Shown here piece by piece: positions 22,961 through 34,185 of a stretch of DNA of 64,000 nucleotides (positions are counted from its first letter, which is position 1; each line of letters begins with the position of its first letter). The position numbers and the translations under genes were made by a program. Below the pieces are notes generated by a model. The model was not told the DNA's origin, did no database searches, and saw nothing but the letters and a program-made list of their open reading frames with translations. This DNA is from Blasia pusilla (lineage: Eukaryota > Marchantiophyta > Marchantiopsida > Blasiales). The stretch lies in contig CM114273.1 in assembly GCA_050084515.1 (NCBI GenBank), forward strand, positions 41,478,001-41,542,000, in the 5' to 3' direction.

Positions 22961-24140
22961 CTACGTGTCCCAGGTGTACATGGGTAATAAGAGAGAAATA
23001 GCTTCGGAGACCAATAGCCTGGCTGTCAAAACAGACACTATAGCCAAACTAAATCCCCGAGACTCGATATGCAATGTTGTGAGAGCCCGACCGTGAAGAA
23101 ATCCCCGAGACCCGATCTGCAAGGTTGTGAGAGCACGACTGTCAAAAGCACCCGAGTCAAACAACTAGCAAGAGAGCCCAACCGTCAAAATACCCAGAGT
23201 CGAACAAGTAGCAAGAGAGCCTAGCAAGATAACCTGAGAGCCACAGAGTTAGGGAAAGAAGTCAATCAAGAACACCGAAGAGAAGAACCGGAAAGGGGAT
23301 GAGCCTGGACAGCTTGAAATCAGATCTCCAAGAGCTGCAGCAGGTTCGCTGCATTCGGAGATATTCCTGAGCGTTCGCCGAAAGGTACCCGAGTCAAAGC
23401 TAGCAAGACAGCCTAGCTCAGAGCCGAAAATGAACATTGCAGATTGAGTGCGCTCGAGTGCGCACGAGTCGGGAGGAGGGTGCAGATCAAGTGCCTAGCT
23501 CAGAACCAGAATTGTGAGGAGCAGATCGAGCGGCTCGAGCGCGCACGAGCCGGACGGAGGGTCGCGCTCAAGCGCCCCTGTAACACACTCAGAGAGCAGG
23601 CGCCTGAGGGATCAGAGAGGAGGGCGGAGAGAGCTAGCAAGAGAGCAAATCAGCTACCTAGGGAAAGACAGACAACAAGGTGCATAGTACCCAACGAAAA
23701 CCCTAAACGAAAATGAGCCGAACATGAGCCAAAAATGAGCCTAGCCAAAAATGAGCGCACTAGAGTGCGCACGAGCCGGGAGGAGTCGGAGTTCTAGAGT
23801 GCTCGAGCCTAGCCAAAAATGAGCTGAAAATGAGCCGAGCCGAAAATGAGCGCACTCGAGTGCGCACGAGCCGGGAGGAGTCGGAGTTCTGGAGCGCACG
23901 AGCAAGGAGGAGTTGGAGTTCTAGAGTGCTCAAGCCTAGCCAAAAATGAGCCGAAAATGAGCCGAGTCTAGCTGAAAATGAGCCAAAAATGAGCGCACTC
24001 GAGCTCGTGCGCTCGAGTGCGCACGAGCCGGGAGGAGTCGTGCGCTTCTGGAGTGCTCGAGCGCGACGAGCCGGACGGAAGGGCGCGCACAACACGGACG
24101 GAGGGGCGCGTTCAAGCCAGAGTGCGAGCGCTCAGAGAGG
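22961..24140. repeat. Degenerate minisatellite with GCGCACTCGAGTGCGC palindromes
   Basis: From 22961 short units such as CCCGAGACTCGAT...GTGAGAGC repeat. From about 23430 a more regular unit appears: AAAATGAGCGCACTCGAGTG, CGCACGAGCCGGGAGGAGTC, GGAGTTCT.GAGTGCTCGAGC. The unit recurs about four times, with partial copies, to about 24140. The core CGCACTCGAGTGCG is self-complementary and CpG-rich. Arginine-rich ORFs on either strand here are by-products of the repeat. Confidence 0.75.
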
Positions 24141-24276
24141 AGGGCAGACTCAAAGAGCGAGCGATCGGAGAGGAGGGCGGACGGACGAGCTCGCAAGGGC
24201 GAGTGACTGAGAATGGGGGTGGGAGTGAAGGGAATGGATTGGGTAGGGGGAAGGGTGGAGGGGGAAGGGTGTAGGG

Positions 24277-24308
24277 TGACGGCTCACGGCTCATGCCGTG
24301 AGCCGTCA
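24277..24308. repeat. Perfect 14-bp hairpin
   Basis: TGACGGCTCACGGC, loop TCAT, GCCGTGAGCCGTCA. A second inverted pair, ATCTAACG...CGTTAGAT, follows at about 24314-24350. The position, some 650 bp before the first Helitron exon, could mark an element end, but neither hairpin matches a known Helitron 5' signature. Confidence 0.6.
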
Positions 24309-24469
24309 GATGCACCATCTAACGACCTCCTTTTCCTGGCCGTTAGATGCAGCACGCCCAGGAAACAACGACCGTAGGATTCGAAGGCGGCGCATGCACG
24401 GGGGCGGGGCTCGGTTCAGGGCTAGGGTTGGGAATGTTAGGTTAGGGCCAGGTTTGGCCTACCGAACCT

Positions 24470-24950
24470 CGGTTTTTTTTAATGAATTTCCTTACAAATT
24501 TTTTTAAAATGTAATTTTCTCCTTTTTAACCTTTTTTTTCCAAATTTTCCCCAATTATTTACAATTTCTAAATTTTGAGAAAATTAAAATAAATCTTCTC
24601 CCTTACTTTTCTTCCCTAAATTCTTTTCTTTCCCTAAATTTTATTTTATAAATTTTATTTTTCTCTTTGTTTTTCTTTCAATTTGTAATTTTTATTAAAA
24701 TAAATCTCCCCCCTTTACTCTTCTTCCCTAAATTCTTTGCTTTCCCTAAATTTTATCTTATAAATTTCATATTCTTTTTTTTTTCATTCAATTTATAAGT
24801 TTTAAAGAAAATGAAATTGGAAATGAAAAATTGCCCTTACTAATTTCCTTTCTCTTCTCTCCTGTTTTCTTTTCTTTTCTTTTCTTTTTATTCTTTCTTC
24901 CTTTGGTCATTTTATTTCAATTCTCAATACTTCCATTGTGTGTCATGTAG
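24470..24950. other. T-rich low-complexity tract
   Basis: AT-rich, T-run-rich sequence with two partly repeated blocks (CTTTACTCTTCTTCCCTAAA; near 24600 and 24712) and a TTTTC pentamer run near 24865. It precedes the Helitron exons and probably includes the Helitron 5' end, which must start with TC after an A, but too many sites fit to choose one. Confidence 0.5.
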
Positions 24951-27900
24951 ATGATGAGTGTTGGCGGATCATCACTAAACAGGGAGAGACGGCCACTTGG
25001 TATTATTACAAATATGCCAATTTCGCAACAAAGTTCAGGAAGACATACTGAAGTATCGAAGAATACCTCCCCGATGTAAGAACCTTTGCTTAGGGTAGGG
25101 ACTTAAGCACCTTATTTCCATTTCAACGATGATGCCTTACATACCATTTTCTCGACAATATATTTTTCTCATGCATTAAACCCAATTTTTGCACAGACTT
25201 CCTCTTCCATCAAATCCTACGGATTTGCGTGACTTCCGAAAATTGATGCGTGCGAATGCACAAAAAAAAAGGCGTGTCCGTCGCAAGGAAATCTTAGCTC
25301 AACAAACACGTCTCAAAGATGAACTCCGACATGGAACATCTCCAACGTAAGTGTACTACATCGACGTTCATTTAGCCTGTCCAATTTCCCACCAAATATT
25401 GACTTTTCATTTAATTTTGTAAGCTTTTAACATTCATGTGTTGTTCCAGACTTCCAATCCCATTGAATCCTGTCAATATACGTGACTTTCGGAAGGTTCT
25501 ACGTGGCGAAGCCCAAAAATGAAAGCGTGCTATTCGGGCTGATAGAATGGAAGCTCTCAAAGAAAAAAAGAGGAATTACTATCGAGAGTATAGAAAAAGA
25601 AGGAAAGGGCTTAATGGTCAAGTTCACCCTGAGAGTATTGCACCTATTCCATTGAATAGGTACCTATATCTAACTACTATTCACTTCATAACTACTTGAT
25701 TTACTCCATATTTGATTTGTATTTATTCTTATCAATATTTTGACATATTTTCTCAGGCCTTCAAATGAAGATGGAATAATAGTAGAAGAAAATCAAGAAG
25801 TGAGCGAACAATCGACGGATTATATTTATATATCGCCCAGACTCGAGTTAGTTGAAAATGCATTTCATGAAGTTATCGAGAATACATCCACGATTGGGCC
25901 ACCACAAGTTGAGTTACCTACCACTCCTCCTATTCCAATTCAAGATGAAGTTGACAAAAATTCATCGACCGCTCTTCCTATTCAAGTTCAAGATGAATTT
26001 GTCGACATTTCGTCGACCACTCTTCCTATTCCTGTTCCAGATGAAGTTTTCAACAATTTGTCGACTTTTGCCCAACTCGGGGATGAATCAAGGTCAAGAG
26101 TAGATGCCATGTCTCCTAATGGAGTTTTGTTATCTCCACAACGTGCCATTGTACCAAACACTTCTATAATTTGTGCATCGTCTACCCTTGATAGAGTTGT
26201 AAGATTAAATACAACTCTCAATCTTGCAAGGAGGCCAAATTTTCAAGAAAGTGATATTCGAAAGTTGCGATTACAAAGGAGTTTGAATCGTACTAGCGGT
26301 CGTCATACATTAGGTTCTATGACAGAGATATGTCCCTCATGCCGTGCTTTGCATTGGAAATGTGAAGTGGTCAAAGGTAAGTTTGGTGACTCACCATATG
26401 GCATGTGTTGTGGCCATGGAAGAATGTACTTACCTCTCTTGAGATCATCTCCTCGATTTCTGAAATCCTTGATTTCGGGTGTTGGTCCTAGAAGCGTTCA
26501 TTTTCTTACACATGCTCGAGCTTATAATTCGGCACTTCAACTTGCATCTACAGGGGTACATGTAAACGAACAAATTGGTGGCACTGGACAGTTTAGGGTC
26601 CAAGGCGGGATCTATCATTCCATTGGACCTTTACATCCTGATATTGGGGGACATCCTCAATTTGCTCAACTATACATCCATGATACTGCAAATGAATTGG
26701 AAAATCGTGCTAGAGTTATGTCTACATCTTTTATTCTTAATATGGATATTTTGAAAGGTCTCCAAGACATGTTACATGAATGCAATCCATATGTGAAGAT
26801 CTTTTGTCATATGGCATATGAAGCAAGTGATCTTAATGTGCGGATTATCCTCAAGGCAAGTAAGAGAGGACTTGATGCAAGGCGTTATAACTTACCAATT
26901 GCGTCTGAAGTTGCTGCTATTTTTCCGGGTGATGGAAGTGAACACGTTGAGCATCGTGATATAATTGTACAACTACATGGAGGAGGAGTCAAACGTATAT
27001 CCGACCTCAACGAAGCATATATTCCCTTACACTTTGTTTTGTTATTTATCTATGGTGAAGCAGGTTGGCATCCTGGAATACCCTTTCGGCGAATTGAAGG
27101 TTGTAGGGAATTCCGACGATTGGGCCACATTATTCATGGAGAGGAGGGACATCCTGAACCTGCAGATGATTGCATGGATGAGGACATAGTTTATGGTGAT
27201 ATTGTTGAGGAAAGAAGAACAAAATGTGTTACGGCCTTGCAATTTGCATGTTTTCGACTTCAAACTCGGGTTGGAGGAGAATATGACAATCACTTATTGC
27301 GGCTTCGTCGACTTACTCAAGAATATATGGTTGACCTCTATGCCACTGTGGAAATGCAACGATTATCATGGGTGCGCTTAAATCAGAAGGAGTTGAGGGC
27401 TGAATTATATCAAGGTGTAAAGGATGCCATGCATTGACAAGATGCGGATAGCCGAAGGCTTGGGAAACGAATTATATTACCTTCTTCTTTTACTGGAGGG
27501 CCACGTCATATGCATCAATTGTATCAAGATGCAATGGCAATTGTACGACATTTTGGGAAGCCTGACTACTTCTTAACCATGACATGCAATCCAAAGTGGG
27601 AGGAGATTACTTCAGCCCTATTATCGGGCCAATCAGCTGCAGATCGACTAGATTTGGTTGTGCGGATTTTTGAGAAGAAAAAGAAGGAGTTGTTACGACT
27701 TATCATCATGAAGCACATATTAGGATGAGTTGTAGGATGCATCCATGTGGTGGAATTCCAAAAAAGATGATTACCGCATGTGCATGTCCTTATTATTTTA
27801 GGTCGTGAAGATAAACCACGTACCACAAGTGATTATGATCGTATCATTTCAGCTGAAATCCCTGATCAATCTACCCATCCAAGGTTATATTCTACCGTTG

Positions 27901-30900
27901 CTAATTGCATGGTTCATGGTCCATGTGGACCATTAAATCCAAATGCTCCGTGTATGGATAAGGAAACAAAAAAATGTACAAAAGGCTATCCTAAAGCTTT
28001 TGCGGCCAACACTACCAAAACACAAGATGGTTATCCGATATATCGTAGGTGAGGACCCTTTCATTTTTTAGGCATTTGTATTCATGATTCCTTCTAATAC
28101 ATTCGTTCATGATTAATTACGATTGTTATTGTATTTTTGTAGATTGGAGAATGGAAGGGCGATAATTAAGAGCGAACATGCATTGGATAATCGTTGGGTT
28201 GTACCTTACAATCCGATGTTATGCATCCTATTTGATTGTCACATTAATTTGGAGATTACAAGTAGTCTTTATGCTGTCAAGTACTTATACAAATATGTTT
28301 ATAAAGGATCTGATGCTGTGTCATTTAAGTTGTCAAAGGATATGGATACATCCAATGTAATCGAAGTTATTGACGAGACAACGTCATATCTTGATGCGAG
28401 GTATGATTTTATGGATTGACTTCTCTGATGCATTATATTTTATTTCTCAAATTCATGTAATTATGTATTTTATTTCTCATACTTGGAATTCTCATTATTA
28501 GATATATATCTTCTTCAGAAGCATGTTGGCGTCTCTTTAAGTTTAGTCTACATGCTGAACTTCCAAGTATCGTACGACTAGCAGTACATCTTCCAGAACA
28601 ACAATTAGTCTATTTCAATGATATTGACGCTCCTGGAGATATTTTGCAACGAAAAAGAGAGACAACATTGACCCAATGGTTTGCAACCAACCTATCTGAC
28701 TCCAGTGCTTGAAAATATCTATATATAGATTTTCCTTCTTATTATCGTTGGAGTAACAAGAGATGGATTCGTAGGGTACAAAAACAAAATGGTTGTGGCC
28801 ATCCCATTGGTCGCTTATACCTTACTCATCAAGATAAATGTTCACAACTTCTTTGTACATAATTCCTTTTATATTCCACCTCTAAAGCAGTGTATCTATA
28901 TGTTGGGATGAACTCATTTAGTTTAATTCCTCATAGGTGAAGGAGAACGTCATTGGTTGAGATTACTTCTCCATCATGTTCGAGGAGCAACTACGTATGA
29001 ATGTTTGAGAACTGTTAATGGGATATTATGTCCAACATTCAAGGAGGCTTCTATCCAATTGGGACTTCTTGAGGATGATAGGGAAGTGTTCTCTTGCTTT
29101 GAAGAAGCTTCTACAATTTGTACAGGTTCTTCACTTCGTCGCCTATTTGCAATTATTCTAGCGTACAACACACCTGCTCAACCTGCAACACTTTGGAGTC
29201 AATTCTTGGTTCCAATGGTAGAAGATCTCTTATATGAACGGCGTCTGGTAAGAATTCATTAATACCCTTGCATATATTTTTTATTCTTAATAGTATCTTC
29301 TATTGAGCATTCAACAATCTAACAAATTTTGGGTTATCATCCTATTTTGTAGAAAATTGGAATTCCTAATCTTCCCGTTGAAGATGCTATGGTTAATACT
29401 GCATTGTTGGAAGTCCATTATTATTTACAAGATCAAGGAAAAAGACTGTCAGACTTTCCAGACATGCCCCAACCTGACTTCCAACGACTTCAATCAAATT
29501 CATATTTGGAGGAACAAGAGCTTTTGTATGATACGGAAGAACTATTTGAGCAAGTATCTCTAAATGAAGGACAACGTATTATTTGGGATGCTATACATGA
29601 TGAGCTTGATAAAATATGCTTGGATGCTCCACTATCTCCAAAAGTCTTTTCCATCGATGGCCCAGGTGGAACGGGAAAAACATTTTTATATAATCTTCTT
29701 CTTGCAAGTGTAAGGAGTGCAAGAGGTATAGCTTTGGCTGTGGCGTCATCTGGAATAGCTGCTCTATTGTTAGACGGAGGACGTACTGCACATTCGCGAT
29801 TCAAAATCCCCATCAATCTTCATGAGAGCTCTACTTGCAAGTAAGTGCCAATTTTGGTGATGCAAAAATTTTAATTTCCTCCAATTCTGGTGGCACAAGT
29901 TCTAATTTACTCCCATTTTCTTACTGTAGTTTGTCGGTTAATAGTGATGGAGCGCGCTTAATCCGTGATGCAATGCTTATTATATGGGATGAAGCTCCTA
30001 TGGCTCATTGTCACGCATTTGAGGCTGTAAATCGGACTTTACAAGACATTATGGGAGTTGTTTCTGATGAACACCGACAATTACCATTTGGTGGAAAACT
30101 TATGGTATTTGGTGGTGATTTTTGTCAAGTGTTGCCTGTTGTTCGTCATGGGGATCGGCCGCAAATCATCCAAGCCACCATAAAGAGGTCATCTCTTTGG
30201 TCTAATGTAAAGGTCATGAAGTTGACTACAAACATGCGAGTTCAGAGGTTGGAAGGTCACTTGCGTAGTGAACAACAAGCTTTTGCTGATTGGTTATTAG
30301 AAGTGGGAGAGGGTCGTATACCTTTGCATCCACATTTGGGAGAAAATTTTATACAATTACCATCTGAAATTGTTACTAGAAGTAATAAGATATGTGATCT
30401 TATTGATTTGATATATCAAAATTTTCCATCCGAATTCAATGACATTGATTTCTTGAGAGATACGGAAATTTTGACTCTGAGAAATCAAGATGTAGATGAC
30501 ATAAATGCAAGCGTAATGTCGCGGTTTCCAGGAGAGGTAATCCCTTTTACTTTTATAAAAGAGTTATTCAATTACAAGTTTGGATATTAATATTACATTT
30601 TCTTACAAACTCATTATATTTTGTGTACAGGAGCAAGTTTACCTCAGCGTCGACTCTATTCCAAACGAGGGGATGACTCATATATATCCAACTGAATTTT
30701 TGAACACATGCTTGCCTTCAGGACTTCCTCCACACCGATTGTGTTTGAAGATTGGGGCACCAATCATGCTGTTACGAAACATGAATAGAGCACATGGACA
30801 AGCAAACGGGACAAGATTGGTGATTCGTGGATTTATGCAACATTGCATAGATGCTGAAATTATCACAAGGAAGAATATTGGAGATCGAATTTTTATTCCA

Positions 30901-31188
30901 CGTATCCCATTGATTGCATCAGATTCAGGTTTGCCATTTGATTTACGTAGGTTTCAATTCCCTATTCGACCGGCTTTTGCTATGACTATCAATAAGTCCC
31001 AAGGTCAAACTTTGCAAAAGGTGGGCATTTACTTGCCTACTTGAGTATTTTCTCATGGCGAATTGTATGTAGCATTATCTAGAGTAGGGAAGAGAAGTTC
31101 TATCCACATTACAATTGGAAATGATGAACATTCAAATAAGGAAGGTGACTATATGCGGAATATAGTATATAAAGAAATTCTTGGATAA
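24951..31188 (+). pseudogene. Helitron Rep/helicase gene, about ten exons, broken
   Basis: Exons: 24951-25074, 25197-25346, 25450-25659, 25757-28048, 28143-28400, 28502-about 28830, 28937-29247, 29353-29840, 29930-30536 and 30631-31188. Introns are short with GT-AG ends and phases that restore conserved blocks. Exons 2 and 3 share a repeated motif (NPTDLRDFRKLMR / NPVNIRDFRKVLR). Exon 4 has CPSCRALHW...C zinc residues, then HQLYQDAMAIVRHFG and TCNPKWEEI (Helitron_like_N) and LPHVHVLII, the HUH rolling-circle motif. Later exons give DARYISSSEACWRLFKF and the PIF1-type helicase: GPGGTGKT (Walker A), IIWDEAPM (Walker B), GGDFCQVLPVV and FAMTINKSQGQTLQ. In-frame stops occur in exon 3, at 27436, 27726, about 27766 (just before the HUH histidines), about 28710 and 31042. 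Confidence 0.9.
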
Positions 31189-31260
31189 AATAAATATTTA
31201 AAAATCAGATCAGAAATTTTTTTCCTTCATGCCTATTTGCATATTTCGTATTCCCTCTTG

Positions 31261-31290
31261 CACCCGTGCATCGCACGGGCACATTACTAG
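31261..31290 (+). terminator. Helitron 3' hairpin and CTAG
   Basis: Seven-base perfect stem with short outer pairing, ten bases before the CTAG terminus. This is the standard Helitron 3' signal used to end rolling-circle replication of the element. Confidence 0.9.
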
Positions 31291-31903
31291 TTCTTGAGTA
31301 TTGTAATACTTGGGAAGTTGTAACCTCGGGGGACTTAGTATGCATTCGCTCAAGTCGTAGAACAATTTCTGGGAAAGTTTGCATATGTTGCCTAAACATC
31401 TGCCGTGATGTTGCAGTATGGCAACGAGTCACATCCGTAGCCTAACTTGAGGCCCTTCATATAGCAGACAGATAACATTTATAATTGTAAACATGAAGAC
31501 AATAAGAGGATCCATTTTTGCCACTCATTGATTGAGTCACCGTTATTTTTCTTCATTGATGGAATTGGGCTTATTTTGAGGGGGCATGGTGTGTACACAC
31601 TCTTGACCTTGGACGATAAAAGACGCTATTGCGGGGATGTATGCAACCAAATAATTAATAAGAAGTAATGATTTCTGTAGAAACAATTTCTTCTTATGCT
31701 ACTTAACTTTAACTTGTTCTATGTACAGGTACCAAAGGATTGACTATTGGAAATCCGAGTATCGTGAAGCCTATAGGTAACCTCCACATCCACTGACATC
31801 CATTTTTAAGTTTTTTTTTCCATGCCTGAATCATGGACATTCAAGATCCATTGAATTTATACACCTAATAGGAATCTTATTGTCTTTTGTCTCGAAATGT
31901 AGG
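31291..31903. other. No gene recognised
   Basis: Between the Helitron end and the PHD-like fragment. Frames are short. The CACTA 5' terminus could lie here or upstream of the Helitron, but no CACTA terminal repeat matching the 3' end was found. Confidence 0.4.
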
Positions 31904-32568
31904 AGTAACCAACGTACAAGGATGGCACGCTCGAAATACCAGGCCAAGAAAACCCCCGAGGTGAGCACTTATGCGCCATAAAGTGCACTCCTGGTTCTGT
32001 AGAAGGCATGCCATATTTGTGCAATCTATGATGATGGGGAAGACCTGGTTGTTTGCAACGGGTCTTGTGCCAGACACTTCCACGCAACTGCAGAATCAAC
32101 GGGGGCTATAGAGAACTCTTGTCCAGGATCAACCTCCTAGCAAACCACGAGGGGATCTGGTTGTGCCAGGATTTTGTGAAGCAAATGGCCAGGTGTGGTC
32201 TAGAGGGGAGTTTTGCAGATAGCGAGGATTCTTGGGTTTGTGTAAGAAAGTGCCTAGATACCTTTTGTGTGAGGTTTTTTTGCTTTACTTGTTTGCCTAC
32301 GGGAGTGGAATCTTGCCCCATGCATTATTGCCCATAATGCCATAAGCATGATGAGGAGTTGTGGGAGGACATGGTCTATTGTCTTAGGTGGCCCACTGCA
32401 TGGCATTGGACTTGCTTGAAGAAGGCTATGAGCAAGGGTTATGCATGCGATCGGATTATATATGACCATGCTACATGTGGTGAGGATAGGTGGTGGTTCT
32501 ATTGCCACCAACACAAAGTTGATCCCACACTTCAGACTCCTTTGAGAGATCATATTTCATGGATTTGA
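31904..32568 (+). pseudogene. EDM2-like PHD-finger protein fragment
   Basis: A first frame (32009-32086) reads CHICAIYDDGEDLVVCNGSC then ARHFHAT, the first zinc finger pattern C-x2-C-x9-C-x3-C-x4-H of EDM2-type extended PHD proteins. The next frame (about 32090-32568, one TAA at 32335) has several Cys pairs, CPMHYCP.CHKHDEELWED, CLRWPTAWHWTCLKKAMS, WWFYCHQHKVDPTLQTP and RDHI. The closing block, Cys..His-x-(I/V)-D-x-x-L-x-T-P-x-RDHI, is a hallmark of the plant EDM2 family, heterochromatin-associated proteins that affect H3K9 methylation and transposon-containing gene expression. One frameshift and one stop separate the parts, and no further EDM2 domains are seen. It lies just upstream of the CACTA transposase on the same strand, so it may be a host gene piece captured by that element, a frequent event in CACTA and Helitron elements. 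Confidence 0.55.
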
Positions 32569-33023
32569 TTTCAGGTAGGCGGATGAGAGATTCATGTCTG
32601 AACAGAATTCCGTGGCATTTTGGTGGAGAGTGCAGGGTAGCCACTTCTAATGTAAAGAGGGTCGAGGCTCTAAACATGCTTACTAGATAGGTGGTATGAC
32701 TTCGTAAAGAGACTCATCGTTACCTACCCTCTGATTTTGAGAGTTCCAATCTTTTGAAATTTTGATCGAACTTCCATAATTGTGAAACTATATAATATCA
32801 AGTTTTGTATCAACATTATGCAGTTTTTTTGTTATGGAAGAATGAAATATAATCGTGGTGGTTTCTAAAAGACTCTTGTGATTAGGCTCTTGATTAGGAT
32901 TTGTCTTGTTGCAGGTGGAATTATGTATTCATTTTCCGTCCATTGCCATATCCAATCATGCAAGTATAGCTTTGGAGCTAGGTAGTCCATCATGGGGAAA
33001 GCCTTTGGCAACACAATACCAAA

Positions 33024-33953
33024 ATGAGAATTGTTGAGCTTCCCCCACTCCCAAGTGGCGGTATCTCTAAAGTGTTAATGTGTCATGAGATCTCACTTGG
33101 ATGCGCATCGAGTACGATGCCAACTTCTCTTTTTGCAAGGATTGCAGCATGCATCATGGCCTCCTTTGAATTTCCCCATGATGAATGGTGTCCGCTTAAG
33201 ACAAACTTTGTGAAATTGGGTGGGAGAGAGACTAATTGTCTCCGTGATGCCACATATGGCATTTTTGGGAATTGGGTAAGAGTTTTGGAGAATTTCTGAT
33301 GGACCATCATGAATTCCCAGAGGAATGAACGGGGTGTTAAATATGTCCACATAGATTGGTTGTCCTTGTCTATCCAGGATGGAAGATTGCATGACCTTGA
33401 CGACCATGATCTATTCCATAATAAATCAAGCTTGGTGGCTATTCTGAGGGAAAAGAAATTGTATTGGAAGAATGTGAGGGAAGGGAAACCACTCCCAATT
33501 GGTCCGCCACCCACTCCACATCCAACCATGTTTGGTCGGGTGAGGGTAGTATTTGTCCGTGACACTATATCTCAATGGAGGTTGACATGAATGAAGAGAA
33601 AAATTCTAGAATGTGGTGGGCATGTGGATGACAAGGTGGATAGGAATACCACCCACTTGATTTGCAGATCCTTTTCCAAACCCTGTAGACATCATGGAAA
33701 GACATTGATTCATTTGTGGGTCTCATCTCAAGGTCTGTATATGCTTCATTACAACGGGGTCAAAGAATCCATTGAATTGAGGCACTTGGTAGAAAATAGT
33801 CCACATGACTTGATTGGAAACAAGCCAACTAAACAGCCATACCGGATCAACCAAGTCTGTGGAGACATGGAGGAGCTTACAGATGAGTGGCAAACCACAA
33901 ATGACGAAGAAACAAATTCCACCAGTTTGGATAGTTGCGAAAGTAGTGCATAG
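33024..33953 (+). pseudogene. BRCT-like domain ORF with two stops
   Basis: One continuous frame of 310 codons interrupted only by TGA at 33297 and 33588. The part FGRVRVVFVRDTISQWRLT followed by MKRKILECGGHVDDKV and THLICRS matches the BRCT pattern: a buried strand, a helix ending ILExGG.V, then THLI. The second stop falls inside that domain. The N-terminal part (LMCHEISLGCASSTMPTSLF) is not recognised. BRCT domains bind phosphopeptides in DNA repair proteins. Whether this belonged to the same captured gene as the PHD fragment upstream or to the CACTA element cannot be told. Confidence 0.45.
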
Positions 33954-34185
33954 ACATGTACTAAGACATGTATTTTTGTATTCAATGTGGGTTCCGTCTC
34001 ACTGATTTTTCCTTAATACCAGGTTGCTCGAATATGTCCACATGTAGTGACTACATTCCAAGTTGGCCAATCAATTGTATAAAGGTGGGGAATATCAACA
34101 ACCTCGCGCATTTTTGTTACCAGCTTATAAGTTTATAAACATATTTTTTATGGTTGGTAGTGAAGTTTGGTATCTTTAGGGTTTC

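Larger units (their letters stand above)
24951..31290 (+). mobile_element. Helitron, intron-rich, with intact 3' terminus
   Basis: The 3' end is textbook: hairpin GCCCGTGCATCGCACGGGC (arms CCCGTGC/GCACGGG), a short spacer and CTAG at 31287-31290, followed by T as expected for insertion between A and T. Inside lies a Rep-helicase gene on the plus strand. The start given is the first coding exon; the true 5' end lies upstream in the T-rich tract and was not located. No target-site duplication is expected for Helitrons. Numerous stops make it non-autonomous now. Confidence 0.88.

Noticed and set aside
23760-24318. Several Arg/Ser-rich minus-strand ORFs
   Set aside because: They arise from the GC-rich minisatellite and repeat themselves; no domain.
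31290-31310. CACTA 5' end next to the Helitron terminus
   Set aside because: No inverted match to the GTGCTAGTG terminus at 52342 was found; the 5' end remains unlocated.
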